From assembly GCF_900129075.1 (NCBI RefSeq), contig NZ_FQVH01000014.1, positions 1 to 61,057 on the forward strand: a stretch of 61,057 nucleotides of DNA, read 5' to 3'. Below the pieces are notes generated by a model. That model searched no databases, was not told the DNA's origin, and saw only the letters and a list, made by a program, of their open reading frames with translations. Origin of the DNA: Caldanaerobius fijiensis DSM 17918. GTDB taxonomy: Bacteria; Bacillota; Thermoanaerobacteria; Thermoanaerobacterales; Caldanaerobiaceae. The translations under genes were made by a program, and so were the position numbers. Shown piece by piece: positions 45,203-54,348 of this stretch (position 1 is the first letter of the stretch; every line of letters starts with the position of its first letter).

Positions 45203-45940
45203 ATGAAGGCAGTGGGAAAAACTGATGTAGGAAATGCAAGAGAAAATAACGAGGACGGATATTATATTAAGAATGACGATGAATTCAAGTTGTTTATCGT
45301 GGCGGATGGAATGGGTGGACACAATGCCGGAGAAGTGGCCAGCAGTCTTGCGATTAAATCGGTAGTAGATTACTTTGAAAAAAACTATAAACAGCTGGTT
45401 AAGGATGATTACGAGATAATCAGATTTATAAAAGAGGCTATAGTTGAAGGGAATTCAGAAGTATTTAAAAAGGCTACCTTAAATAAAAGTATGAGCGGCA
45501 TGGGTACAACCCTCACCTTGTTATTGATCGAAAACGGCAAGTATTTTATAGGTCACATAGGTGATAGCAGAGCATATCTCATCAGGGACAAAAAAATTAA
45601 ACAGATATCCAACGACCACTCGTTAGTGGCAGAATTGATACGGCAGGGTAGTATAACAGAAAATGAGGCCAGAGTGCATCCCCAGAGAAATATAATAACG
45701 AGAGCCTTGGGTACTTGTAATGATATTGAGATAGATATAGTCATTGATGAAATAAGCCCTGGCGATATTATATTGCTTTGTACAGATGGGTTGACTAATA
45801 TGTTAACGGATCAGGAAATACTGGATATCGTTAATGACAATGAACCCGACAGAGCTTGTGATGAGTTAATAAAAGCGGCCAATGATAAGGGCGGTTATGA
45901 CAATATAACTGTTGTAATAGCAAAAGTTGACAGCAATTAA
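45203..45940 (+). CDS. prpC: PP2C-family serine/threonine protein phosphatase
   Basis: 245 residues: 'TDVGNARENNEDGYYI', 'FIVADGMGGHNAGEVAS', 'MGTTLTLLLI', 'GHIGDSRAYLI' and 'LLCTDGLTNML' give the full metal-binding Asp set. It counteracts the PASTA kinase encoded next, with which its 3' end overlaps if the kinase's longer frame is read. Cytoplasmic. Confidence 0.96.
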   Translation: MKAVGKTDVGNARENNEDGYYIKNDDEFKLFIVADGMGGHNAGEVASSLAIKSVVDYFEKNYKQLVKDDYEIIRFIKEAIVEGNSEVFKKATLNKSMSGMGTTLTLLLIENGKYFIGHIGDSRAYLIRDKKIKQISNDHSLVAELIRQGSITENEARVHPQRNIITRALGTCNDIEIDIVIDEISPGDIILLCTDGLTNMLTDQEILDIVNDNEPDRACDELIKAANDKGGYDNITVVIAKVDSN

Positions 45941-45956
45941 AAGGGAGGTGAGTTGG

Positions 45957-47951
45957 GTGATAGGCAGATTGCTGGGAAATAGATATGAAGTGCTTGAAAA
46001 AATAGGAGAAGGCGGCATGGGTATTGTTTATAAAGCCAGGTGCAATTTACTTAATAGATATGTGGCGATAAAAGTTTTGCGTCCTGAATATGCTAACGAC
46101 GAAAATTTTATTGAAAGGTTTAAAAGGGAATCACAGGCTGCGGCCAGTTTATCCCACCCCAATATTGTAAATATATACGATGTGGGATGTGATGATGGGA
46201 TATATTATATCGTAATGGAATATGTCCACGGGAAAACACTAAAAAAGGTTATTAAAGAGAACAATGGACCGCTACCTGTAGATTATGCCGTTGACATTGC
46301 GAGACAAGTAGCCTCTGCGCTGGATCATGCCCACAAGAGAGGTATTGTACACAGGGACGTAAAGCCTCAAAATATTCTTATTACAGATGATGGTCGGGCA
46401 AAGGTTACAGATTTTGGAATAGCAAGAGCTGGAGGTAATACAACTTTAACATATACTGGAAATATTATAGGGACTGCCCAATACTTTTCTCCTGAACAGG
46501 CTAAAGGTGGATATATAGATGCAAAATCAGATGTCTATTCTCTAGGTATCGTGTTATACGAGATGGTTACAGGAAGGTTGCCTTTTGATGGTGAAAGCCC
46601 TATATCTGTTGCCCTTAAACATATTCAGGAAGAAATTATTCAGCCCAGAAAATTAAATCCGTCCATACCTCCCGCTTTGAATATGATAATAATGAAAGCC
46701 ACCCAGAAAGACCAAAACGCCAGATATCAAAGCGCAGAAGAACTTTTAACAGATTTAGGTCGCTTTTTAAAAGATCCCTATGGCGATTTTGTAAAGATCA
46801 ACGATAGTTCTTTTGACGATCCAACAAGGGTTATGAAGATAGATGACGATATGCTCAAAAAGGTTCAAAGGCGAAGCAGTGATGCTAAAAATGAAAATAA
46901 TGGTAAGGGTAAGAGTTTATTAAGAAAAGTTTTTATTAGCATTGCTATAACGGCCCTTATGTTGATTGCGCTTGGAGCGGTATCAGCTGCAGGAGTATAT
47001 TATTTAAATAATTCAATGAGGGTAAAAGAGATAACCGTTCCCTCTCTTATAGGTTTAAATGCTGAGGATGCTAGATCTTTGCTACAAAAGAAACATTTAA
47101 AAGCGAAAGAGGTTAAAATGTATAATGACCAGTATTCTCCTGGTGTGGTATTTAAGCAGGACCCAGAGCATGGGACCAGCGTCAAAGAAAATTATGTTGT
47201 TACATTATACGTAAGTAAAGGGGTTCAAAAGGTTGCGATACCTGATGTGACGGGTATTGATTATAGGGATGCCCAGATAAGATTAGACAATGCAGGTCTA
47301 AATAGCAGTATTAAATACGTCTATGATGATAGGCCTAAAAATATTGTTATATCCCAGTATCCTTCACCTGATGCAGGAACGGTAAAAAAAGGCACGACAA
47401 TTGTTTTGACGGTCAGCAAAGGCCCTAATAAAGTGACTGTGCCATCATTGGTGGGTCTAAAATTAGATGAAGCCAAGACTTTGCTACAAAACAGCCAGCT
47501 GAAACTGGGTAACGTCAAATATCAAGAGGATACCGGCCCTGAAGATGTGGTACTTACTCAATCTGTTGATGCAAATCAATCGGTTGATATAGGAACTTCT
47601 ATTGATCTTGTTGTAAGCAAAAAACCTGCACAGCCGCAACAACCAACAGGTCAGCAACAAACGCAAGGGCAGGGCCAACAGAATAATCAGCAAGCGCCAT
47701 CTAATCAAGGACAACAGAGTAATCCACAACTGATTACAAAGAATATTATTGTAAATTTGCCTAAATCGGACAAACCTATGAGTGTAGAGCTGGTCATGGT
47801 GCAGAATAATCAGTCTACAGTAGTGTATAACGGTATAAATAACTATGCGGATAGTCCTTTGAGCATACCCGTTTCGGCTAGTGGTAAGGTGATTTTACAG
47901 CTTTACATCGATGGAAAATTACAGGATTCACGAGAGGTAGATTTCCGTTGA
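45957..47951 (+). CDS. prkC: PASTA-domain Ser/Thr protein kinase PrkC/Stk1
   Basis: 664 residues from GTG 45957 (GGGAGGTG upstream; the frame opens at 45927 but the kinase starts 'MIGRLLGNRYEVL'). Kinase domain: 'GEGGMGIVYKA', Lys39, 'HRDVKPQN' (Asp134) and 'DFGIA'. One membrane span near 325-350, then three extracellular PASTA repeats ('VPSLIGLNAEDARSLL', 'IPDVTGIDYRDAQIRL', 'VPSLVGLKLDEAKTLL'), a Gln-rich linker ('QQPTGQQQTQGQGQQ') and a final beta domain of about 70 residues. Senses muropeptides and controls germination, wall synthesis and rsgA-type GTPases in relatives. Confidence 0.96.
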   Translation: MIGRLLGNRYEVLEKIGEGGMGIVYKARCNLLNRYVAIKVLRPEYANDENFIERFKRESQAAASLSHPNIVNIYDVGCDDGIYYIVMEYVHGKTLKKVIKENNGPLPVDYAVDIARQVASALDHAHKRGIVHRDVKPQNILITDDGRAKVTDFGIARAGGNTTLTYTGNIIGTAQYFSPEQAKGGYIDAKSDVYSLGIVLYEMVTGRLPFDGESPISVALKHIQEEIIQPRKLNPSIPPALNMIIMKATQKDQNARYQSAEELLTDLGRFLKDPYGDFVKINDSSFDDPTRVMKIDDDMLKKVQRRSSDAKNENNGKGKSLLRKVFISIAITALMLIALGAVSAAGVYYLNNSMRVKEITVPSLIGLNAEDARSLLQKKHLKAKEVKMYNDQYSPGVVFKQDPEHGTSVKENYVVTLYVSKGVQKVAIPDVTGIDYRDAQIRLDNAGLNSSIKYVYDDRPKNIVISQYPSPDAGTVKKGTTIVLTVSKGPNKVTVPSLVGLKLDEAKTLLQNSQLKLGNVKYQEDTGPEDVVLTQSVDANQSVDIGTSIDLVVSKKPAQPQQPTGQQQTQGQGQQNNQQAPSNQGQQSNPQLITKNIIVNLPKSDKPMSVELVMVQNNQSTVVYNGINNYADSPLSIPVSASGKVILQLYIDGKLQDSREVDFR

Positions 47952-48826
47952 AGGGTATTATTGTAAAAGGCGTAGGAGGCTTATATTACGTAAAAGCCGG
48001 TAATGAAGTTTATGAATGCAAAGCTAGAGGGCGTTTCAGAAAAGATGATATAAAGCCAATGGTGGGCGATCGCGTAGAAATTGATATAAATGGCAAGGGG
48101 GAAGGCTTTATAAAGGAAATACTCCCCAGGTCTAACTGTATGATAAGGCCTGCTGTAGCCAATGTTGATCAGATTATTGTGGTATTTTCGGTGACCAACC
48201 CGGATCCTAATTTACTGTATATAGATAAGCTTTTGCTTATGTGTGCAGTTAATAATATTGAGGCTGTAATTTGCATCAACAAAGTGGATCTAGATGAAAA
48301 TGATCTTTGCCATTATTATGGTGATATTTACGCAAAAGCAGGATATAAAGTGTTATTTACTTCGACGAAAAATGGGAAAGGAATAGATGAGCTGGAAAAT
48401 GTCATGAAGGACAAGACTTCTGCTCTGGCTGGACCTTCAGGGGTTGGCAAGTCTTCTTTACTCAATGCAATTCAGCCCGATTTAAATTTAAAGACAGGGG
48501 ACGTAAGCGTGAAAGCCAACAGGGGAAAGCACACTACAAGACATGTAGAGTTGCTTCAATTAAAATCAGGGGGTTATGTATTGGATACGCCTGGATTTGG
48601 AGCAATAGATTTAGACTTTTTAACCAGGAAAGATGTGGTAAAGAATTATCCTGAATTTAAAGCCTATGAAGGCAAATGCCGTTTTGCAGATTGTCTGCAT
48701 ATTTTGGAGCCTGGTTGTGTTGTGAAAGAAGCCCTAAAGGAAGGCAAAATAGGGAGTGAAAGGTATAATAATTATTTACGTATCCAGGAGGAAGTGGGAA
48801 TGGCAGAAGAAAGGAGATATGATTGA
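47948..48826 (+). CDS. rsgA: Ribosome small-subunit biogenesis GTPase RsgA
   Basis: 292 residues: OB-fold N terminus, circularly permuted GTPase ('CINKVDL' G4 before 'GPSGVGKSSLLNAI' G1, then 'DTPGFG' G3) and the zinc-finger end 'CRFADCLHILEPGCVVKEAL'. Helps late 30S maturation. TTG start, four-base overlap with the kinase gene. Confidence 0.96.
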   Translation: MKGIIVKGVGGLYYVKAGNEVYECKARGRFRKDDIKPMVGDRVEIDINGKGEGFIKEILPRSNCMIRPAVANVDQIIVVFSVTNPDPNLLYIDKLLLMCAVNNIEAVICINKVDLDENDLCHYYGDIYAKAGYKVLFTSTKNGKGIDELENVMKDKTSALAGPSGVGKSSLLNAIQPDLNLKTGDVSVKANRGKHTTRHVELLQLKSGGYVLDTPGFGAIDLDFLTRKDVVKNYPEFKAYEGKCRFADCLHILEPGCVVKEALKEGKIGSERYNNYLRIQEEVGMAEERRYD

Positions 48827-49482
48827 TGGTTTTACTGTCATCGTCTATATTGGCGGCTGATTTTGCAAATCTACTTGACGATATTTTAAACGCTGAAAGA
48901 GCTGGCGTAGATATGCTGCATATAGATATAATGGATGGTCATTTTGTCCCCAATTTGAGCTTTGGTATTCCTGTGATAGAATCTATTGTCGGTAAGAGTG
49001 CTTTGCCATTTGACGTTCATCTCATGGTAGACAATCCTGATGAGTACATTAATGATCTAGTGAGATTGGGTGTAAAAAACATTACGGTCCATGCAGAATC
49101 CTGCATTCATCTGGATAGGATGATAAATAGGATTAAAGAGAGCGGCGTAAGAGCGTCCATTGCATTAAATCCGTCTACACCTTTAACGGTTTTGGACTAT
49201 GTCGTAGAACTATGCGATATGGTGCTCGTTATGACGGTTAATCCAGGTTTTGGTGGGCAGAAACTTATACCATATACCTTGGATAAGGTAGCTGATTTAA
49301 GGGCTTTAAGAGAGAATAAAGGCTTAAACTTTTTGATTCAGGTAGATGGAGGCATTGATACTCAAAATGTTCAAAAGGTCATAGAGGCAGGAGCTGACGT
49401 GATTGTGGCGGGTACATGCATTTTTAAAAGCGATGATATGGCTAGAACGGTAGAATTATTAAAAGGCAGGGGTGCAGTTTGA
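48826..49482 (+). CDS. rpe: Ribulose-phosphate 3-epimerase
   Basis: 218 residues: 'SSSILAADFANL', 'LHIDIMDGHFVPNLSFG', 'FDVHLMVDNP', 'MTVNPGFGGQKLI' and 'QVDGGID'. Metal His/Asp residues are all present. Interconverts ribulose-5-P and xylulose-5-P in the pentose phosphate pathway. AAGGAG lies 9 bases before ATG 48826. Confidence 0.97.
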   Translation: MVLLSSSILAADFANLLDDILNAERAGVDMLHIDIMDGHFVPNLSFGIPVIESIVGKSALPFDVHLMVDNPDEYINDLVRLGVKNITVHAESCIHLDRMINRIKESGVRASIALNPSTPLTVLDYVVELCDMVLVMTVNPGFGGQKLIPYTLDKVADLRALRENKGLNFLIQVDGGIDTQNVQKVIEAGADVIVAGTCIFKSDDMARTVELLKGRGAV

Positions 49483-50105
49483 AAGGTCTTGTAATAACCC
49501 ATGGGGTGATAAATGATATTGAGTTTTATAAAGATATAAAATACGATATATGTGTTTGCGCTGATGGGGGTATAGAATACGCACACAAACTAAATATACG
49601 CCCCGATATAATAGTAGGTGATTTTGATTCATGTGACAGAGAATTGCTGAATATATATATTGATAAAGGAGTTAAAGTGGAAAAATATCCTGCGGAAAAG
49701 GACTTTACGGATACCCAGCTGGCTGTAAATATGGCTGTGGAAATGGGCTGTGATGAAATTGTGATAATCGGCGGGATAGGGTATAGAATGGATCATACTA
49801 TTGCAAATATCCACATGCTTGCTGAATTAAGCCGCAGGAATATAAAAGGGCGGATAATAGATGAACACAATGTGATTTTTATTATAAAGGGAGAAGAAAC
49901 AATAGAAGGAAAGCCAGGCGATATAATATCACTCATTCCTTTTGGAGGAAATGCCAGGGGACTTAAAAGCGAGGGCCTGTACTATCAATTGCCTGATTTC
50001 ATGGATATCTATATGCCATGTGGTATTAGCAATGTTTTTACAGAAGACAAAGCGTGGATTAAAGTAGGAGAAGGTATGCTGCTGGCGATAATGGCAAGGG
50101 ATTAG
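49479..50105 (+). CDS. thiN: Thiamine pyrophosphokinase
   Basis: 208 residues from TTG 49479: 'DICVCADGGIEYAHKLNIRPDIIVGDFDS', 'KVEKYPAEKDFTDTQLAV' and 'GGIGYRMDHTIANIHML'. Transfers pyrophosphate from ATP to thiamine. Overlaps the rpe stop. Conserved order rsgA-rpe-thiN-spoVM. Confidence 0.94.
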   Translation: MKGLVITHGVINDIEFYKDIKYDICVCADGGIEYAHKLNIRPDIIVGDFDSCDRELLNIYIDKGVKVEKYPAEKDFTDTQLAVNMAVEMGCDEIVIIGGIGYRMDHTIANIHMLAELSRRNIKGRIIDEHNVIFIIKGEETIEGKPGDIISLIPFGGNARGLKSEGLYYQLPDFMDIYMPCGISNVFTEDKAWIKVGEGMLLAIMARD

Positions 50106-50165
50106 TAACAGATAGGATTTTGCAGAATAAAATATATTACAAAAAGAATTTGGGAGCTGATTTCT

Positions 50166-50321
50166 ATGAAATTAGGCAAAAAAAACCCAAATAAATGGAT
50201 TGGAGCAGCTGTTATATTTATAGGGGTTTTAATAATCTTACTAAATGTTCCATCCTGGCTTTGGTTTTTAATGATGGGAATTGTAATTTTGGGTGTTGGT
50301 CTAGAGCTGTATCAGCGTTAG
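50166..50321 (+). CDS. Small two-helix membrane protein
   Basis: 51 residues, GGGAGC upstream. Two hydrophobic segments, 'WIGAAVIFIGVLIILL' and 'WLWFLMMGIVILGVGLEL', joined at 'NVPS'; positive N terminus (KLGKKNPNK). Similar tiny proteins occur beside spoVM in Clostridia. Function unknown. The next gene (spoVM-like) starts 19 bases later. Confidence 0.7.
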   Translation: MKLGKKNPNKWIGAAVIFIGVLIILLNVPSWLWFLMMGIVILGVGLELYQR

Positions 50322-50340
50322 ATCAAAGGTGGTGAGAGCT

Positions 50341-50424
50341 TTGAGATTCTTTTATATGAGATGCCCTATGACTAAAATTTTCAAAAAGGTGATGAGGATA
50401 TTTAGAGCGAAAAAAAATAAATAA
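50341..50424 (+). CDS. spoVM: SpoVM-like amphipathic sporulation peptide
   Basis: 27 residues from TTG 50341 with GGTGGTGAG upstream: 'MRFFYMRCPMTKIFKKVMRI' then 'FRAKKNK'. Pattern and length match SpoVM ('MKFYTIKLPKF' followed by an amphipathic helix ending in basic residues), which marks the forespore membrane by curvature and anchors SpoIVA. Position after thiN and before rpmB is the same as in Bacillus. Only the first part of the consensus is well conserved, so the call depends on synteny as much as sequence. Confidence 0.75.
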   Translation: MRFFYMRCPMTKIFKKVMRIFRAKKNK

Positions 50425-50446
50425 AAAGCGACTGCTGTCGCTTTTT
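50423..50446. terminator. Bidirectional terminator between spoVM and rpmB
   Basis: aaaaagcgac-tgct-gtcgcttttt: a GC-containing stem with A-run and T-run flanks, so it works on both strands for the convergent genes. It overlaps the spoVM stop codon and the last codon of rpmB. Confidence 0.85.
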
Positions 50447-50636
50447 ATATGGCCCTCTGAACCTTACCAGAGCGTATACAACTGGTACATACGTTAAGTC
50501 TCCTGGGTGTACCATTGACGATCACCCGGATTTTTTTAATATTTGCCTCCCATCTCCTGTGGGTTTTTCTATGGGAGTGGCTGTATTTCATCCCTGTCAT
50601 CGCCGTTTTCTTACATATATCACATACTCTTGCCAT
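50445..50636 (-). CDS. rpmB: 50S ribosomal protein L28
   Basis: 63 residues: 'MARVCDICKKTAMTGMKYSHSHRKTHRRWEANIKKI' and 'LNVCTSCIRSGKV'. Two CxxC pairs mark the zinc-binding form. The start is ATG 50636, with AAGGAGGTG upstream; the longer frame is not needed. It lies opposite to its neighbours, back-to-back with recG. Confidence 0.96.
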   Translation of the reverse strand: MARVCDICKKTAMTGMKYSHSHRKTHRRWEANIKKIRVIVNGTPRRLNVCTSCIRSGKVQRAI

Positions 50637-50708
50637 TTCTAACACCTCCTTAAAATTCAACATCCTTTATTTTAACACATAATAGATGAAAAAGACAAGG
50701 TGAGAGTT

Positions 50709-52730
50709 ATGAAAGAATTACAGTATATTAAGGGAGTTGGGCCTAAAAGGGTAAAATTATTAAATAGATTAGATATATATTCCATAGAGGATCTCCTGTA
50801 TTACTTTCCAAGAGATTATGAATTAAGGGAAGTTACACCTATTTTTAGGCTCATCGATGGTGAAAAACAGACCATCAAATGCAAGGTTATAGGTATTGCT
50901 CAGGAAATAAAACCGCGTAAAGGGCTTACGATTACAAAGATTCCTGTTTATGATGGCACAGGTTATGCCAGCCTTGTCTGGTTTAATCAGCCTTATAAAA
51001 AGGATGAATTTAAAATAGGCAGTGAATACATTTTAACGGGAAAGGTAAGTATAAGATTTGGAACAGTACAGATTCTTTCACCGGAGGTTCAAAAGAGTAC
51101 AGGTATTGTGCCAATATATAGACTTACAGAAGATTTAAGCCCTGTAGTAATGCGAAATATTATCGCAAATGCCCTCAATGAGATTGATGTGGTTGAAGAG
51201 TTTTTTCCCGATTCATTTAGAGAAAAGTATGGTTTGATGGAGATCCACGAGGGATTAAGGCAGATGCATTTTCCAGACAGTGAAGAATTACTTGAGAAAG
51301 CAAGGTATAGATTTGCTTTTGAAGAGCTCTTCTTTTTACAATTAGGCATGATGTTAAAAAAAATGGAAAACAGAATACAAAAAGGTATAAAATTTAGCAG
51401 AAAACCTGAAATTGAGAGTTTTATCAAAAAGTTGCCTTTTGCCATGACGGATGCTCAAAAAAGGGTGTGGCGCCAGGTGGAGGAAGACATGGCCAGTGAT
51501 AGAATTATGAATAGGTTGGTTTTAGGTGACGTAGGCTCGGGGAAAACTTTAATAGCTGTTCTTGCTTCATTGATGTCCTCTTATAATGGTTATCAAACCG
51601 CATTTATGGTTCCTACAGAGGTATTGGCAGAACAACATTACAGGAATATATGCTCTATGTTAGACGGTTGTGATGTAAAAGTGGCTCTTTTGACGGGCAG
51701 CTTAACGGCCAGACAAAAAAATGATATTTTGCTCAGTATAGAAAATGGTGAAACAGATATTGTGATAGGCACTCATGCTATAATACAGGATGGCGTCAAA
51801 TTTAATAATTTGGGGCTTGTAATAACAGATGAACAGCATCGTTTTGGTGTGAAACAGAGGGCAATGCTTTCACAGAAAGGTCAGAATCCAGATATGCTTA
51901 TAATGACAGCCACACCTATACCGAGGACACTAGCACTGGTTTTATATGGGGATCTGGATGTGAGTATTATAGACGAGATGCCACCGGGTCGCAAAAAGGT
52001 ATTGACATATGCCGTAAGCGATGATATGAGCGATAAGGTATATGATTTTATACACAAAATAGTAAAAACAGGTAGACAGGCCTATGTTATATGTCCTTTA
52101 ATTAATGATTCAGACGTTATAGAAGCAAAATCCGCCGTTGAACATTTTGAGTATTTGAAAAATAGATATTTTAAAGATTGCAGGTTGGGTTTGCTCCATG
52201 GCAAGGTATCGCCGTTAGATAAGGAAATGATTATGAGGGATTTTGCAAATGGGAATATAGACATACTGGTTTCAACGACGGTTATAGAAGTGGGCATAGA
52301 TGTGCCTAATGCCAGTGCCATAGTGATAGAAAATGCCGAAAGATTTGGATTGGCTCAATTGCATCAGCTAAGAGGAAGGGTTGGACGTGGAAAACACCAG
52401 TCGTATTGTTTTTTGATATCAAATATGGCATCAGAGAATATAAGAAAAAGGATGGATATAATGGTCAAATCACAGAACGGCTTTGAAATTGCAGAAAAGG
52501 ATATGCTATTGAGAGGTCCAGGGGAATTTCTCGGGGTGAGACAACATGGTATGCCTGAATTTAAGGTTACTGACCTTTCCAGGGATTTTGAATGTTTAAA
52601 GAAGGCCAGAGAAGCAGTAGAGGATCTTTTAAAAGTTGATCCTTCCATGAATTCACCTGAAAATCGTTTAATAAAAAATACATTAAAAAAGAAATTTGCA
52701 AAAGCATTTGATGACGTTATATTAAATTAG
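50709..52730 (+). CDS. recG: ATP-dependent DNA helicase RecG
   Basis: 673 residues: N-terminal wedge 'LQYIKGVGPKRVKLLNRLDIYSIEDLLYYFPRDYE', Walker A 'LGDVGSGKTLIA', 'DEQHRFGVKQR', 'TATPIPRTLA' and the 'RGRVGRG'/'LRGPGEFLGVRQHG' TRG end. Remodels stalled replication forks and Holliday junctions. ATG 50709 is chosen (AAGGTGAG 5 bases upstream); GTG 50700 is inside that site. The usual asp23-like and dihydroxyacetone-kinase-like genes between rpmB and recG are absent. Confidence 0.97.
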   Translation: MKELQYIKGVGPKRVKLLNRLDIYSIEDLLYYFPRDYELREVTPIFRLIDGEKQTIKCKVIGIAQEIKPRKGLTITKIPVYDGTGYASLVWFNQPYKKDEFKIGSEYILTGKVSIRFGTVQILSPEVQKSTGIVPIYRLTEDLSPVVMRNIIANALNEIDVVEEFFPDSFREKYGLMEIHEGLRQMHFPDSEELLEKARYRFAFEELFFLQLGMMLKKMENRIQKGIKFSRKPEIESFIKKLPFAMTDAQKRVWRQVEEDMASDRIMNRLVLGDVGSGKTLIAVLASLMSSYNGYQTAFMVPTEVLAEQHYRNICSMLDGCDVKVALLTGSLTARQKNDILLSIENGETDIVIGTHAIIQDGVKFNNLGLVITDEQHRFGVKQRAMLSQKGQNPDMLIMTATPIPRTLALVLYGDLDVSIIDEMPPGRKKVLTYAVSDDMSDKVYDFIHKIVKTGRQAYVICPLINDSDVIEAKSAVEHFEYLKNRYFKDCRLGLLHGKVSPLDKEMIMRDFANGNIDILVSTTVIEVGIDVPNASAIVIENAERFGLAQLHQLRGRVGRGKHQSYCFLISNMASENIRKRMDIMVKSQNGFEIAEKDMLLRGPGEFLGVRQHGMPEFKVTDLSRDFECLKKAREAVEDLLKVDPSMNSPENRLIKNTLKKKFAKAFDDVILN

Positions 52731-52810
52731 AAATACAGATATATATTTCCTGAGTATATATCAAGTTATATGGTTATATTAATAATGCAAGCACAAAGGA
52801 GGTGAGATAA

Positions 52811-53041
52811 ATGGCACAAGGATCAGCAACTAAAAATCCTTTAGTAGTAAGTCAGGCTAAGGCTGCTATGAACAAGTGGAAATACGAAGTTGCTAACGAG
52901 CTGGGCATTCAACCTCCTGCTGATGGCTACTGGGGCAATTTGACATCTAGAGATTGTGGTGCTGTTGGAGGACACATGGTAAGAAAAATGATTGAAATGG
53001 CTGAAGCCAGCATAGCTAATGCTAATCAGACAAATCGCTAA
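52811..53041 (+). CDS. Alpha/beta-type small acid-soluble spore protein
   Basis: 76 residues: 'NPLVVSQAKAAMNKWKYEVANELGI' followed by 'YWGNLTSRDCGAVGGHMVRKMIEMAEAS', matching the SASP consensus including the germination-protease site region ('KYEVANELG'). It coats spore DNA in A-form. AAGGAGGTGAG precedes ATG. Usual sigma-G control is likely; a gtata...tatatta motif upstream is only suggestive. Confidence 0.96.
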   Translation: MAQGSATKNPLVVSQAKAAMNKWKYEVANELGIQPPADGYWGNLTSRDCGAVGGHMVRKMIEMAEASIANANQTNR

Positions 53042-53073
53042 ACTGATAAATTGAGCTGATAGATTAAACTGAT

Positions 53074-53112
53074 AAAAAGGAATGATTCTCTTCTAGAGCA
53101 TCATTCCTTTTT
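53074..53112 (+). terminator. Terminator after the SASP gene (first of two)
   Basis: aaaaaggaatgat / atcattccttttt stem with an inner tctc/gagc loop, followed by more T. A second hairpin is at 53133-53162. Confidence 0.85.
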
Positions 53113-53132
53113 AAATTTTTAGGGGAAAAATT

Positions 53133-53162
53133 AAAAATCCAGGTGCTGACACCTGGATTTTT
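53133..53162 (+). terminator. Second tandem terminator after the SASP gene
   Basis: aaaaatccaggtg-ctga-cacctggattttt, A- and T-flanked, usable on both strands. The rest of the interval up to 53310 shows no gene. Confidence 0.85.
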
Positions 53163-53310
53163 GGGAGAGGAGAAATTGAAGGAAGAATTTTGGGGGAATT
53201 TTGCTTCCCAATTATATTTTTGACATTTTATGCTCTTTTATACACATATAAAATAAAAATTTTGCTAAAAAACATGATAGTTGATAAAATAAATGTGAGG
53301 TGTTAATATT

Positions 53311-53862
53311 ATGAGAGTCATATCAGGCACAGCAAAGGGCGTTAGATTGTATTGCCCGGAAGGACTTGATGTGAGGCCAACCGCAGATAGGATTAAAGAA
53401 TCTATTTTTAATATCTTACAATTATATATACCTGGGGCAGTTGTGCTTGATTTATTTTCAGGTAGCGGGGCATTGGGGATTGAATCATTGAGCCGTGGTG
53501 CTGAAAAAGCGGTATTTGTGGACCAAAGTAAACAGAGTGTACAGTTTATAAAGAAAAATCTCATGGCGGCAAAATTAGTTGATAGGGCGACGGTTCTCTG
53601 CATGCCTGTCAAAAAAGCTCTGGAGAAATTGGATTCTCAATTTGATTTAATATTTATGGATCCACCGTATTTGAAGGGGTTAATAACTCCAACTCTTGAG
53701 GATATAGGCTTGAAAAATTTGTTAAAAGAAGAAGGCATCATTGTCGTGGAACATGATAGTAAAGATTTTTTGCCTGATACAATTACTTTTTTTGTAAGAT
53801 ACAGGCAAAAGCAATATGGAAGGACAACTGTGAGTTTTTATAAAAGATTTGAGGAGAGGTGA
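53311..53862 (+). CDS. rsmD: 16S rRNA (guanine966-N2)-methyltransferase
   Basis: 183 residues: '[34 protein letters not shown]', '[18 protein letters not shown]' (SAM) and catalytic 'FMDPPY'. GAGGTG before ATG. The start of coaD lies at its end. Confidence 0.95.
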   Translation: MRVISGTAKGVRLYCPEGLDVRPTADRIKESIFNILQLYIPGAVVLDLFSGSGALGIESLSRGAEKAVFVDQSKQSVQFIKKNLMAAKLVDRATVLCMPVKKALEKLDSQFDLIFMDPPYLKGLITPTLEDIGLKNLLKEEGIIVVEHDSKDFLPDTITFFVRYRQKQYGRTTVSFYKRFEER

Positions 53863-53867
53863 AAATA

Positions 53868-54344
53868 GTGAAGATTGCTGTTTATCCTGGTAGTTTTGAT
53901 CCTGTCACCAACGGCCATATCGATATTATAAATAGAAGTGCAAAAATATTTGATAAACTCATTGTGGGAGTATTAAAAAATCCAAATAAAACGCCTATGT
54001 TTTCTATTGAAGAGCGCATAGATATGCTGAAAAGAGTTACGAAGGATATATCCAATGTGGAGGTATTGGGTTTTTCAGGTCTTTTAGTAAATTTTATGAA
54101 GGAAAATAATGCTAGTGTGATTATTAAGGGTTTGAGAATGATCTCGGATTTTGAGTACGAATTTCAAATGGCGCTTATGAACAAAAAGCTAGATGACAAT
54201 ATTGAGACACTTTTTATGATGACCAGCAGCCAATATGCTTATTTAAGTTCAAGCCTTATTAAAGAAGTGGCCCAATTTGGCGGTTGTCTGAAAGGCCTGG
54301 TTCCCGATGAGTTGATACCTATCATAATCAAAAGAGCAAAATGA
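53868..54344 (+). CDS. coaD: Phosphopantetheine adenylyltransferase
   Basis: 158 residues from GTG 53868: '[19 protein letters not shown]' (TxGH-type site), '[24 protein letters not shown]' and '[15 protein letters not shown]' (SSS motif). Penultimate step of CoA synthesis. GAGGAGAGGTG upstream; a GTG at 53859 lies in the site. Convergent with ylbJ, whose stop is four bases away. Confidence 0.96.
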   Translation: MKIAVYPGSFDPVTNGHIDIINRSAKIFDKLIVGVLKNPNKTPMFSIEERIDMLKRVTKDISNVEVLGFSGLLVNFMKENNASVIIKGLRMISDFEYEFQMALMNKKLDDNIETLFMMTSSQYAYLSSSLIKEVAQFGGCLKGLVPDELIPIIIKRAK

Positions 54345-54348
54345 CCTT

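Noticed and set aside
46900-47951. PASTA repeats as a tandem DNA repeat
   Set aside because: They are divergent protein-level repeats, normal for PrkC; no DNA-level tandem repeat.
53868-53868. GTG 53859 as coaD start
   Set aside because: It lies inside the ribosome binding site and would add three residues absent from the family.
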